The position numbers and the translations under genes are program-made. From Streptantibioticus cattleyicolor NRRL 8057 = DSM 46488 (GTDB lineage Bacteria; Actinomycetota; Actinomycetes; Streptomycetales; Streptomycetaceae), in NCBI RefSeq assembly GCF_000240165.1, contig NC_017585.1, positions 930,001 through 994,000 of the forward strand: a stretch of 64,000 nt of DNA. The letters are read 5' to 3'. Shown here in pieces: positions 1 to 8,206 of the stretch (positions within the stretch are counted from its first letter, which is position 1; every line of letters starts with the position of its first letter). The notes beneath the pieces are model-generated. The model had not been told where the DNA came from, ran no database searches, and worked only from the letters and a program-made list of their open reading frames with translations.

Positions 1-1
1 C

Positions 2-715
2 GACCGCGACCTCTTCCAGCGGCACGTGGCGACCGTCAACGACCAGAACGCCACCATGGCGGACCAGGGCGCCGCCATCACCGCGATCCACGAGTACGTC
101 CACACCCTGGTCGTCGCCAAGCGGGCCCGGCCCACCGACGACCTGCTCGGCGACCTCACCCGGGAGACCGAGCTGAGCGACGGCGAACTCGCCGGCATCG
201 GCACCTTCCTGCTCGGCGCCGGCCTCGACACCACCGCCAACATGCTCTCCCTGGGCGCCTTCGCGCTGCTGAGCGACCCCGCACAACTCGCGGCGCTGCG
301 GGCCGAACCCGAACTGGCCGACCCGGCCGTCGAGGAACTGATGCGTTACCTCAGCATCGCCCACACCGGCGCCCGCACCGCGCTGGAGGACGTCGAACTG
401 GCCGGACGCCTCATCAAGGCCGGCGACACCGTCACCCTCTCCGTGCAGGCCGCCAACCGAGACCCGGAACGCTTCCCCGACCCCGACACCCTCGACCTGC
501 GCCGCAAGGCCACCGGCCACCTCGGCTTCGGCCACGGCATCCACCAGTGCCTGGGCCAGCAACTCGCCCGCGTCGAGATGCGGGTGGCCATACCCGCCCT
601 CTTCCGCCGCTTCCCCACGCTGCGGCTCGCCGTGCCGGCCGAGGAGGTTCCGCTGCGCACCGACTCCTCCATCTACGGGGTGCACCGGCTTCCGGTCACC
701 TGGGAGCGGGGGTGA
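2..715 (+). CDS. Cytochrome P450, C-terminal portion (5' end outside window)
   Basis: The reading frame is open from the first bases of the window, so only the C-terminal ~237 residues are present. Three P450 hallmarks are visible: the I-helix oxygen-activation motif GAGLDTT, the K-helix ExxR (EELMR), and the heme-binding loop [10 protein letters not shown], whose Cys codon is at 548-550 and supplies the axial thiolate. The C-terminus ([11 protein letters not shown]) resembles actinobacterial CYP105/CYP107-type enzymes. It would hydroxylate a small hydrophobic substrate using electrons from the ferredoxin encoded immediately downstream, with which it overlaps by 4 bases, so the two are translationally coupled. 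The substrate cannot be read from the sequence, and no biosynthetic scaffold gene lies inside the window. Confidence 0.95.
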   Translation, partial: DRDLFQRHVATVNDQNATMADQGAAITAIHEYVHTLVVAKRARPTDDLLGDLTRETELSDGELAGIGTFLLGAGLDTTANMLSLGAFALLSDPAQLAALRAEPELADPAVEELMRYLSIAHTGARTALEDVELAGRLIKAGDTVTLSVQAANRDPERFPDPDTLDLRRKATGHLGFGHGIHQCLGQQLARVEMRVAIPALFRRFPTLRLAVPAEEVPLRTDSSIYGVHRLPVTWERG

Positions 716-921
716 GACCGTTGGAACTCGCCGTCGACCGTGAACGCTGCTGCGGCGCGGGCATGTGCGCGCTGACCGCGCCGGAGATCTTCGACCAGGA
801 CCCGGAGGACGGCCTGGTGGTGCTGGTGACGCCCCGCCCGCCGGCCCGGCTGCGCGGTGCCGCCCGGGAGGCCGCCGCGCTCTGCCCGGCCGGCGCCGTC
901 ACCGTCCGCGAGCCCGGCTGA
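712..921 (+). CDS. Ferredoxin, 3Fe-4S type, P450 partner
   Basis: A 69-residue protein starting at a GTG whose last two bases lie in the P450 stop (GTGA overlap). The cysteines at about positions 13, 19 and 58, in the contexts RCCGAGMC and ALCPAGAV, match the C-x5-C...CP pattern of single-cluster [3Fe-4S] ferredoxins that serve actinobacterial P450s. The acidic segment DQDPEDG is also usual for these proteins. Gene order and overlap indicate that it delivers electrons from a ferredoxin reductase to the preceding P450. No reductase gene is nearby, so a housekeeping reductase presumably serves. It falls below usual ORF-caller size limits and is easily missed. Confidence 0.93.
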   Translation: MRPLELAVDRERCCGAGMCALTAPEIFDQDPEDGLVVLVTPRPPARLRGAAREAAALCPAGAVTVREPG

Positions 922-935
922 CCCTCCCGGTGCGC

Positions 936-2108
936 TCAGGACAGCGCGGCCCGCAGCGCGCCGACCCGCTGGACGGCGGCGTCGAAGGCGACGGGGTCGA
1001 GCCGCCCGCCGGTGTACGCGGCGGCGAGCGCGGTCACGGCCGCGTCGCACTGGCCGGTGTCGCGGGCGGAACACAGCAGCAGATCCATCCCCGCGTCGGC
1101 CGCGAGCACGGCACGCCGCCCGGTGTCGTACCCGCCGGGGAGGGCGCCGGCTTCCAGGGCGTCGGTGACGGTGACCCCGGTGAAGCCGAGCCGGCCGCGC
1201 AACTCCCCCTGGACCACGGTGGAGGAGAGCCCGGCCGGCCACCGCGGATCGAGCGCCGGGTAGACCGCCCAGGAGACCATGACCAGCCGGACCTGGGCGC
1301 CGATGGCGGCGGCGTACGGCGCCTCGTCCACCGTACGCAGCTCGGACCGGCTCAGGGTGAGCGTGACCGGTCCGGTGTCGGTGTCCTGGGCGCGGGTGGC
1401 GGCGCCGAGGCCGGGGAAGTGCTTGGCGGTGGCGGCCACCCCGGTGGCCTGCTGCGCCGTGACGAAGGCGGCGGCGCACTCGGCCACCACGGCGGGGTCG
1501 TCGCTGTACGAACGCTGGTACTCGTCGATGAAGTCACCGGGCTCGCGGAAGACGTCGAGCACGGGCGCGAGGTTGACGTTCATGCCGACGCCGGCGAGGT
1601 TGCGCCCGGCACCGGTTCCGGCGTTCGCGGCCTGCCCCGCCGGGTCGGCGGACTGCCCGATCCGCTTCTCGGAGGGCACCGGTGCGCCCGGCAGCCGCCG
1701 GACCTCGCCGCCCTCCTGGTCGGTCATGAGCAACAGCGGTGCTCCGACCGGTCCGGCGGCGTTGGCCTGCCGCAACTGACCGATGACGGAGGCTATTTGG
1801 GCCTCGTCGGAGATGTTCTCGCCGAAGAAGACGACCCCGGCGCACTCGCCCGCCGAGATCGCCCGCAGCAGTGAGGCGGGCGGGGTGGGGCCGGGGTAGG
1901 AGTAGACGACCCGTTGGCCGGCCCGCTGGCGTGGCGACAACACGGCGGTCCCGGTCAATCCCCGTACCGCCGCCCGCGCCCGCCCTCCGCCGGTCACCGC
2001 TCCGGCCGCCAGCGCCCCCGCCGCCGTGAGCACCCCGCGCCGGGGCCACATTCCGTTCCGCGTCGCGTCCACGTCCCACCGCCCCATCGCGTCGGCAATC
2101 GTGTGCAT
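936..2108 (-). CDS. Exported glycoside hydrolase family 3 (NagZ-like beta-N-acetylhexosaminidase)
   Basis: About 390 residues. The N-terminus contains a twin-arginine-like stretch (WPRRGVLTAAGALAAGA) followed by a small-residue segment, so export by Tat or Sec is likely. GH3 signatures follow: MTDQEGGEVRRL, the KHFPG motif characteristic of bacterial beta-N-acetylglucosaminidases, and FTGVTVTDALEAGAL near the proposed Asp nucleophile. The family releases GlcNAc from peptidoglycan fragments or chitooligosaccharides. Start choice is uncertain: in-frame ATGs at 2108, 2087 and 2051 all keep the signal, and none has a strong ribosome site; the longest is given. It is a single gene, tail-to-tail with the ferredoxin and divergent from the acetyltransferase. 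Confidence 0.88.
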   Translation of the reverse strand: MHTIADAMGRWDVDATRNGMWPRRGVLTAAGALAAGAVTGGGRARAAVRGLTGTAVLSPRQRAGQRVVYSYPGPTPPASLLRAISAGECAGVVFFGENISDEAQIASVIGQLRQANAAGPVGAPLLLMTDQEGGEVRRLPGAPVPSEKRIGQSADPAGQAANAGTGAGRNLAGVGMNVNLAPVLDVFREPGDFIDEYQRSYSDDPAVVAECAAAFVTAQQATGVAATAKHFPGLGAATRAQDTDTGPVTLTLSRSELRTVDEAPYAAAIGAQVRLVMVSWAVYPALDPRWPAGLSSTVVQGELRGRLGFTGVTVTDALEAGALPGGYDTGRRAVLAADAGMDLLLCSARDTGQCDAAVTALAAAYTGGRLDPVAFDAAVQRVGALRAALS

Positions 2109-2286
2109 GACAATAACGCGCCGACCGTACGCCTCCGTCCCCCGTACCGGAAGGCCGCGTTCCCACCGCCGTTGGTCCACACCGCCGCCCGGCCGGTCCG
2201 ACCGGCGGCGACGCCCGACGCCGACGGCGACTTTCACCGCGGAAAATCCGGGGCGACGGCGCCGGGGACCGGGCTACCGTGCCGTG

Positions 2287-2853
2287 ATGACACACGTCCG
2301 CGAGATGACCGAGGCCGACGTCGACGCGGTATCGGCGATCCGTGTTGGCGGTTGGCGCCACGCCTACGCCGGGATCGTCCCCGCGTCCTACCTCGCCGCC
2401 ATGTCCGTCGAGGAGGACGCGCTACGCCGCCGCGCGCTGCTCCGCCGCCCCGACCGCCCCGGGACCGACCTCGTCGCGGTAGGCGCCGACGGGACGGTGA
2501 CCGGCTGGGCCTGCGTCGGCTCCTACCGCGGCGGTCCCCCCGGCCCCGACGCCGGCGAGCTCTACGCGCTCTACGTCCGCCCCGACCTCATGGGCACCGG
2601 CATCGGCCGCACCCTTCTCGCCACGGCCGAGTCCCGCGCGGCCGACCAGGGCCACGGCACCCTGCTGCTCTGGGTACTCGCCGACAACACCCGGGCCCGC
2701 CACTTCTACGAAACCGCCGGCTACACGGCGGACGGAGCCGTCCAGCACGACGACTACGGCCCGACAGAACTCCCCGAACTCCGCTACCACCGCCCCCTCC
2801 ACCCCGCGCCCGCCGCGCCGGCCACGGGGGCGGTGAACCCCGGAAACGGGTGA
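2287..2853 (+). CDS. GNAT family N-acetyltransferase
   Basis: 188 residues. It shows the full GNAT layout: motif A, the acetyl-CoA pyrophosphate loop, at about residues 97-111 (RPDLMGTGIGRTLL), and motif B at about 131-146 (NTRARHFYETAGY). The family moves the acetyl group of acetyl-CoA onto an amine of a small molecule, antibiotic or protein N-terminus. The acceptor cannot be inferred here. ATG 2287 was chosen because the conserved N-terminal strand begins directly there; a GTG one codon upstream is possible. The gene stands alone, with the repeat-rich non-coding stretch downstream. Confidence 0.9.
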   Translation: MTHVREMTEADVDAVSAIRVGGWRHAYAGIVPASYLAAMSVEEDALRRRALLRRPDRPGTDLVAVGADGTVTGWACVGSYRGGPPGPDAGELYALYVRPDLMGTGIGRTLLATAESRAADQGHGTLLLWVLADNTRARHFYETAGYTADGAVQHDDYGPTELPELRYHRPLHPAPAAPATGAVNPGNG

Positions 2854-3743
2854 GGCCGAGCGCGGGCGTGGTCGACGCGTGGGACCGCCCTCGCGGCCCG
2901 ACCCTGGGCGCGGCAGCGGATGTGGTGGGGGAGGGGGGATGGTCAGGGCTGCCGGTGGGAGTGCGGGAGTGTGCGTGTTCGGTGGGGCGGGGGTGGTTGG
3001 GGGTGCCTGGGGCGTGCGGCGGGGCCGGGTTGCCGGGGTCGGCGCCGGGGCGGTTGGGGGTGCCCCGGGCTTCGGAGGGCCGCGCTGTGAGGGGCGGGCG
3101 CGCGGGAGGTTGGGGCGTTGGGGGTGCCCCGGGTGTGCGGCAGGCCTCGGGGCGTGAGGTGGAGGTGGAGCGCCGAGGTGCTTGGTCGCCGGGGGCGAGT
3201 GGAGGTCGACGGGTTGCGTTGCCGGGGGCGGATGCGTGGGTGGTCGGGGCGCCTCCGGATGGGTAGTGGCGGGAGGTTGGGGGCGCCCCTCAATGTCGAG
3301 CGGGTCTCGGCAGGCGGCCGGGTGGAGGTGGACGGGGCCGCGCGGTCGGGGTCGGCGCGTCGGGCCGATCCCGCGGTCCGGGCGAACTGCCGTCGGCTCG
3401 AAGCGCGGTAGAGCGAGCGGTTCGGCCGTCGGCGCGGCAGTGCACGTGGTGGGGAGGCGGACGGCCCGGGCTGCGGGTGAGAGCGCCGAGCGATGGTGCA
3501 CGTCTGGTGGGAGCGCGGGTGGTCGGGGGCGTTCCCGGATGCGTGGCGGGCCGCGCTGTCAGGGGCAGCGGCCGGGCGTCGGGGGCTCTCACATGTCCGG
3601 TGGGCCACGCAACACGGCGTGGGCTCCGGCTGCGCGCCCGGGCCGGGCGGCTGGGTTTCCGGGCGCGGCCGCGTCGTTGGCGACGACGCTTCGTCTCCGA
3701 CACGGGCCGTTGCGGTGGCCTCCGTGACCGGGCGCTGGGTGGC
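2854..3743. other. G-rich, repeat-bearing stretch with no convincing gene
   Basis: About 890 bases with strong G-over-C bias on the plus strand. Open frames exist on both strands but translate to Arg/Pro/Ala/Gly-rich, motif-free sequence, so I call no gene. Short imperfect repeats recur. TTGGGGGTGCC occurs at 2997, 3054 and 3118, with a variant at 3277. GGGCCGCGCTGT followed by AGGGGC occurs near 3079 and 3548. GGATGCGTGG occurs near 3229 and 3537. It may be a decayed gene or simple expansion of intergenic sequence. Confidence 0.6.
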
Positions 3744-4487
3744 TCAGGGGGTGTGTGGGGGGTGCGTCGGCTTGGAGGGAGGGTGGAGGGCGGTGATGCC
3801 GGCGAGGACGAGGTCGAGGCCGGCGAGGAATTGTTCGCGGTCGTCGTGGTCGCGTAGTTGGCCGGCGACGGCCCGGGCGAAGGGGTAGTCGTCGGGGTCG
3901 AGTTCTTCCCAGGCCGTCGCGACGTCGTCGAGGAACTCGGCGCGGTCTTTCGGGGGGCCGTCGGCGCGGGAGTTGGCGGCGTTCTGACCGGCCGCGCCGA
4001 GGACGTAGTGGACCAGCGCCGAGGTCGCCGTGAACCAGCCGTCCTCAGGCACGCCGAGCGCGCGGACGCGTCGGCCGATGCTGTCGAAGATCCGCGGGGT
4101 CACCGAGCCCCAGGGGCTGCGGGAGAGTTGCGTGGCGAGTTGGGTGGCGAGCCACGGGTGGTCGTCGATCGCCTCGAACAGGCCGAGGGCGACGGCGCGG
4201 ATCTCGTCAGGCGGGGAGTCCGCGGGCGCGGCGGGCGTCGTAGGCGCGACCGGTTCGACGGCCAGCGCGGCGCCGACCACGGCTTCGGTGGCGGCGCCGA
4301 GCAGCTCGTCCTTGTTGGCCACATGCCAGTAGATCGCCCCGGTCCCGGTGGCGAGCCGCTCGGTCAGTGCCCGGAACGTCAGCCCGCTCTCACCGACCGT
4401 GTCGAGCAGTTCGACGGCGGCCTCGACGATGCGCTCGCGGGAGAGCGCCTCTGTGCGCCGCTGTGATCGGCGCGTCCGCGTTGCCAT
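3744..4487 (-). CDS. TetR family transcriptional repressor (divergent from Tet(X)-like monooxygenase)
   Basis: 247 residues. The N-terminal helix-turn-helix (about residues 20-60, LTFRALTERLATGTGAIYWHVANKDEL) is typical of TetR proteins, and the all-alpha C-terminal ligand domain fits the length. ATG 4487 is preferred over the upstream in-frame ATG, because the upstream extension would be encoded by the operator repeats themselves. The gene is divergent from a flavin monooxygenase, and the intergenic region holds four tandem palindromes that are the obvious operator. The expected role is repression of both genes, relieved by the monooxygenase substrate or a related drug-like ligand. Confidence 0.9.
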   Translation of the reverse strand: MATRTRRSQRRTEALSRERIVEAAVELLDTVGESGLTFRALTERLATGTGAIYWHVANKDELLGAATEAVVGAALAVEPVAPTTPAAPADSPPDEIRAVALGLFEAIDDHPWLATQLATQLSRSPWGSVTPRIFDSIGRRVRALGVPEDGWFTATSALVHYVLGAAGQNAANSRADGPPKDRAEFLDDVATAWEELDPDDYPFARAVAGQLRDHDDREQFLAGLDLVLAGITALHPPSKPTHPPHTP

Positions 4488-4506
4488 GCCGACATCTTGA
4501 CATAAC

Positions 4507-4575
4507 TGGAGCGTCGTTCCAGCATGGAGCGACGTTCCAGAATGGAGCGCCGTTCCAACATGGAACGGCATGCCA
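4507..4575. promoter_or_regulatory. Tandem array of four 15-bp palindromes, 18-bp period (operator)
   Basis: The units lie at 4507-4521, 4525-4539, 4543-4557 and 4561-4575. The first three are TGGAGCG-N-CGTTCCA (centre T, A, C). The fourth is the degenerate TGGAACGGCATGCCA. Each is an inverted repeat, separated from the next by exactly three bases. The array sits between the TetR start (4487, minus) and the monooxygenase start (4629, plus), so it is almost certainly a TetR-type operator cluster controlling both. Confidence 0.85.
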
Positions 4576-4628
4576 GGCAGGCGTGCCGAAGCTCACCGGG
4601 CCGCCTCGATCCCCAAGGAGCCGCAGCG

Positions 4629-5750
4629 ATGCGCACCCCTGTCACGATCATCGGCGCCGGACTCGGCGGCCTCACGCTCGCCCGCGTCCTGCACGTCAAC
4701 GGCATAGCGGCCACCGTCTATGAGGCGGAACCCTCGCCGACGGCGCGTTCGCAGGGCGGGATGCTCGACATCCACGACTACAACGGGCAGATCGCCCTCC
4801 AGGCGGCCGGCCTGAGGGACGAGTTCCGCGACATCATCCTGGAGGGCCGCCAGGCGATGCGGATCCTCGACCCGGCCGGGAACGTCCTGTTCGACAAGGC
4901 CGACGACGGCACGGGGGGACGCCCCGAGGTGCAGCGCGGCGAGCTGCGGGAGATCCTGCTCGGCTCGCTGCCGGCCGGCACCGTCCGGTGGGGGCGCAAG
5001 GTCACCGGTGTCCGCCCGCTCGGCGGGGGCCGCCACGAGGTGGCGTTCGCCGACGGCGCCACCGTCACCACGGCCCTGCTGGTCGGCGCGGACGGCGCCT
5101 GGTCACGGGTGCGCCCGCTGCTTTCCGAGGCCACGCCCGAGTACACCGGCACGTCGTTCGTCGAGACCTACCTGTTCGACGCCGACGCCCAGCACCCGGC
5201 CACCGCCAAGGCGATCGGCGGCGGGTCGATGCTCGCGCTCGCCCCGGGCAAGGGGATCCAGGCCCACCGGGAGAGCGGCGGGACCCTCCACACCTACGTG
5301 GCGCTGCGCAGGTCGCAGGGGTGGTTCGCGGACGTCGACTTCACCGCGCCCGCCGAGGCCGCCGCACGGATCGCGCGGGAATTCGACGGCTGGACGCCGG
5401 AGTTGACCGCGCTGATCACCGACGGCGACACCGCGCCGATCCTGCGCCCGCTGTACGCCCTGCCGACCGGGCACCGCTGGGACCGCGTGCCGGGCGTCAC
5501 CCTGCTCGGCGACGCCGCCCACCTCGCGGCCCCCAACGGCGAGGGCGCCAACCTCGCCATGCTCGACGGGGCCGAACTCGCCACGGCCCTCGCCGCGCAC
5601 CCCGGCGACGCCGAGGCCGCGCTCACCGCGTACGAGCAGGCCATGTTCACCCGCGGCACCGAGGCCGCCGACGCCGACCGCATCCAAGAGCTGATGTTCG
5701 GCGACGACGCACCGCACGGCCTGGTCGCCGAGTTCGCCGGCGACCGGTAG
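4629..5750 (+). CDS. FAD-dependent monooxygenase, Tet(X)-like
   Basis: 373 residues. The Rossmann GAGLGG loop binds FAD at residues 9-14, the GADG motif lies at about 153-156, and GDAAHLAAPNGEGAN at about 294-308 contacts the FAD ribityl chain and NADPH. The stretch GGMLDIHDYNGQIAL (about residues 43-57) is the segment by which Tet(X) tetracycline-inactivating hydroxylases are recognised, so this is a Tet(X)-like class A flavoprotein. Whether it acts on tetracyclines or on another aromatic substrate is not decidable by eye. AAGGAG eight bases before ATG 4629 fixes the start. It is divergent from and presumably controlled by the adjacent TetR. Confidence 0.88.
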   Translation: MRTPVTIIGAGLGGLTLARVLHVNGIAATVYEAEPSPTARSQGGMLDIHDYNGQIALQAAGLRDEFRDIILEGRQAMRILDPAGNVLFDKADDGTGGRPEVQRGELREILLGSLPAGTVRWGRKVTGVRPLGGGRHEVAFADGATVTTALLVGADGAWSRVRPLLSEATPEYTGTSFVETYLFDADAQHPATAKAIGGGSMLALAPGKGIQAHRESGGTLHTYVALRRSQGWFADVDFTAPAEAAARIAREFDGWTPELTALITDGDTAPILRPLYALPTGHRWDRVPGVTLLGDAAHLAAPNGEGANLAMLDGAELATALAAHPGDAEAALTAYEQAMFTRGTEAADADRIQELMFGDDAPHGLVAEFAGDR

Positions 5751-5797
5751 GCGCCGGGGGCCCGTCCCGGCCACCGGCCCGTGGTGCCGATAGAATA

Positions 5798-5812
5798 CGG
5801 ACCGTTGGTCCG
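5798..5812. promoter_or_regulatory. Perfect inverted repeat CGGACC-GTT-GGTCCG (probable TetR operator)
   Basis: A 15-bp dyad about 55 bases upstream of the following TetR gene start and downstream of the monooxygenase stop. TAGAAT, a plausible -10 hexamer, is at 5791-5796. Size and placement suit an autoregulatory TetR operator. Confidence 0.6.
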
Positions 5813-5864
5813 GTTGAGTGGAACGGATCGGCACCCGTTTCCGACCGGAGGGATGCGAAGGGCG

Positions 5865-6452
5865 ATGGCTGAACGCAAGGCGCGCTCCGACGCCGAACGC
5901 AACCGGCAGGCCGTGATCGCCGCCGCCGACGAGCTGTTCGCGCGCGGTGGCGGTCCGCGAGGTGTCTCCATGGACGACGTGGCCGCGGCGGCCGGGGTCG
6001 GCAAGGGCACGCTCTTCCGTGGCTTCGGCGACCGCACCGGACTGATCCTCGCGGTGGTCGAGGCGCGGATCGAGCCGCTGCGGCAAGCCGTGGAGAACGG
6101 CCCGCCGCCACTGGGCCCGGACACCCCGCCCCGGGAACGGGTGCCCGCCGTGCTCGACGCCATCCTCCGCTTCAAGTTCGACAACCGTCAGCTGTCGCTC
6201 GCGCTGGAGGAGGCCGGCCGCGGCAGCCCCTACCAGGCCGGCCACTACGCCTGGTGGCACCGCACGCTCCGGGACGCCCTGCGCCGCCTCCCGGACGCCA
6301 CCGACGCCGACAGCGACTTCACCGCCCACGCGCTGCTCGCCGCCGTCCGCGCCGACCTCGTGGAACACCTCGCCGCCAAGCTGACGCTGAATCAGGTGGC
6401 AGCGCGACTCGCAGAGTTCACCGCCCGCCTGCTGGACGCCCCCCGGCGCTAG
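5865..6452 (+). CDS. TetR family transcriptional regulator
   Basis: 195 residues. The N-terminal helix-turn-helix spans about residues 12-60, with MDDVAAAAGVGKGTLFRGFG as the recognition part; the remainder is a helical ligand-binding domain of unassigned class. Of the in-frame starts, ATG 5865 leaves the purine-rich GGAGGG/GAAGGG at a reasonable distance, and the protein then begins MAERKARSD as TetR proteins commonly do. ATG 5853 is too close to the GGAGGG. A perfect dyad lies just upstream (5798-5812), suggesting autorepression. It sits co-directionally after the Tet(X)-like gene, so a second layer of control on that gene is possible but unproven. Confidence 0.88.
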   Translation: MAERKARSDAERNRQAVIAAADELFARGGGPRGVSMDDVAAAAGVGKGTLFRGFGDRTGLILAVVEARIEPLRQAVENGPPPLGPDTPPRERVPAVLDAILRFKFDNRQLSLALEEAGRGSPYQAGHYAWWHRTLRDALRRLPDATDADSDFTAHALLAAVRADLVEHLAAKLTLNQVAARLAEFTARLLDAPRR

Positions 6453-6579
6453 GTGTGCCGTCCGGCTGCGCCGGGCATCCTGCCGGGCGCGGCTCGACGT
6501 GTGGGAGAGTCGGATGCCGTTGCCCACGTCGGCCGTACGCGGCCGGGCCCTGGTGGTCGAGAGGATCAGGAGTCGTGCC

Positions 6580-7173
6580 GTGCCCGAGGAGATCACGTTG
6601 CGTCCGGTGACCGCCGGGGACCTCGACCTGTTCGAGCGCGAGTTCAGCGGGCCGGAGGGGACCGGCGAGTACCAGTGGTTCGGCTTCGGTTCACCGGCCG
6701 GGCTGCGTCGGCAGTTCGCGGAGAACGGCCTGCTCGGCCCCGACGGCGGCGTGCTCGCCGTCGCGGAGGCGGGCCGGACGGTCGGCAGGGTCGAGTGGTT
6801 CGCCGGCACCTGGGGGCGCCCTGCCACCTCGACCTGCTGGACCCTGGGGATCGGCCTGGTGCCGGCCGTGCGTGGCCGTGGCATAGGCACCCTGGCCCAA
6901 CGCCTGCTGGCGGGGTACCTCTTCGACCACACCCGGGCCGAACGGCTCCAAGCCTGGACGGACTTCGCCAACCTCGCCGAGCAGCGCGCGCTGGAGAAGG
7001 CGGGCTTCGTCAGGGAGGGCGTGCTGCGCTCCGCGCAATGGCGTGGCGGACGGTGGCACGATCAGGTGATCTTCTCCATGCTCCGCGCGGAGCGGCCCGG
7101 CGGCCGACCGGCCCGAGCGCGGGACGGTACGGGCCCGGCACCGCCGATCCGCCGCCCCCGGCATGGGAGTTGA
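6580..7173 (+). CDS. GNAT family N-acetyltransferase (RimJ/RimL-like)
   Basis: 197 residues starting at GTG 6580, chosen because CAGGAG sits seven bases upstream and the conserved first strand (EEITLRPVTAGDLDLFE) begins immediately after. The acetyl-CoA loop LVPAVRGRGIGTLAQRLL and the C-terminal ANLAEQRALEKAGFVREGVLR block are typical of the RimJ/RimL branch, which acetylates ribosomal-protein N-termini or small amines. The last ~25 residues are Pro/Arg/Gly-rich and probably disordered. The gene lies 127 bases after the TetR gene in the same orientation, with no sign of an obligatory operon. Confidence 0.87.
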   Translation: MPEEITLRPVTAGDLDLFEREFSGPEGTGEYQWFGFGSPAGLRRQFAENGLLGPDGGVLAVAEAGRTVGRVEWFAGTWGRPATSTCWTLGIGLVPAVRGRGIGTLAQRLLAGYLFDHTRAERLQAWTDFANLAEQRALEKAGFVREGVLRSAQWRGGRWHDQVIFSMLRAERPGGRPARARDGTGPAPPIRRPRHGS

Positions 7174-7391
7174 GCCGGCGCCCCGCGACCTGCCCCGCCG
7201 GACTCCGCCCGGCCCGGCCCAACAGCCGCATCGGCCAAGGCCTGCCCCGTCACAACGCCCGGCACGGCGCCTTGCGCTGCACCCACACCGGACGGCGCTC
7301 CTCACCGGGCAAGCCCTGGCTGACGCGGCACTAGGATCGGCGCATCGCCGTCCGGCCCTACCGGTGGCCGGGCCGAGCCGGGGAGCACGCC

Positions 7392-8084
7392 ATGCTTGAG
7401 GCATTCGCCGACGTGACCACGCCGCTGCTGGCCGACGCCTGCGTACGGCTGGGGGTGCCACTGCGCGCCGCGCCGCCCGGGATCGCGGCGGTGGTACGCG
7501 GACGCCGCGTCGCCGGACGGGCGCTGCCGGTACGCCACTACGGCAGCGTGGACGTCTTCCTGGAGGCGTTCGGGGCGGCCCGGCCGGGCGACGTCCTGGT
7601 GATCGACAACCGTGGCCGGACGGACGAGGCGTGCATCGGCGACCTGGCGGTGCTGGAGGCCCGCGCTGCCGGGGTGGCCGGGGTCGTGGTCTGGGGGCTG
7701 TACCGCGACACCCCGGAGCTGGTGGAGATCGGGCTGCCGGTGTTCGGGTACGGAAGCTACCCGCCCGGTCCGGCGCGGGTGCTGCCGCGTGAGCCGGAGG
7801 CGCTGGTCTCGGCGCGTTTCGGGGAACACACCGTGACCGGTGACGACGTCGTCTTCGGGGACGACGACGGCGTGCTCTTCGTCCCCGGGGACCGGGCCGG
7901 GGAGGTGCTGGCGACGGCGGAACGCATCGCCCGTACCGAACGCGACCAGGCCGCCAGGATCCGGGCCGGCGAAACCCTGCGCCGGCAGACCGCCTTCGAC
8001 GACTACCTCGCCCGCCGGGCCGCCGACCCGTCCTACACCTTCCGGCAGCACCTGCGGCGGGTCGGCGGCGCCATCGAGGAGTGA
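7392..8084 (+). CDS. RraA-like protein (HMG/CHA aldolase-type fold)
   Basis: 230 residues matching the RraA / 4-hydroxy-4-methyl-2-oxoglutarate aldolase fold. The GD pair at about 83-84 and the R105-D106 pair (WGLYRDTPEL) are where the divalent-metal-dependent aldolases bind their keto-acid substrate. Proteins of this group are either class II pyruvate aldolases or RNase E inhibitors. In an actinomycete the enzymatic role, or a still unassigned one, is likelier. The long charged C-terminal helix (about residues 175-230) exceeds what most aldolases have. Older annotations call such proteins dimethylmenaquinone methyltransferase, which the sequence does not support. Confidence 0.82.
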   Translation: MLEAFADVTTPLLADACVRLGVPLRAAPPGIAAVVRGRRVAGRALPVRHYGSVDVFLEAFGAARPGDVLVIDNRGRTDEACIGDLAVLEARAAGVAGVVVWGLYRDTPELVEIGLPVFGYGSYPPGPARVLPREPEALVSARFGEHTVTGDDVVFGDDDGVLFVPGDRAGEVLATAERIARTERDQAARIRAGETLRRQTAFDDYLARRAADPSYTFRQHLRRVGGAIEE

Positions 8085-8206
8085 CCGGCCCCACCCGCCG
8101 TCGACCCGCCGCGGCAGTACGCCACGCGGCCCCGTGGCGACCGTCGTCAACACCGGGTCGCCGTCGGAACGGTGTTCGGCGCACCATCGGCTCGTCGTGC
8201 GACGAC

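Noticed and set aside
1-921. P450 plus ferredoxin as evidence for a natural-product gene cluster in this window
   Set aside because: No polyketide synthase, peptide synthetase, terpene cyclase or glycosyltransferase follows. The cluster, if any, would extend to the left, outside the window.
2997-3290. Repeated TTGGGGGTGCC considered as a CRISPR or phage attachment array
   Set aside because: Repeats are short and imperfect, spacing is irregular (57, 64, 159 bases), and no cas or integrase gene is nearby.
2422-3727. Several long frames on both strands in the G-rich stretch, including Pro/His/Arg-rich products
   Set aside because: No conserved motif, extreme composition and no convincing ribosome site; partly overlaps the acetyltransferase. 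Described as a non-coding repeat stretch instead.
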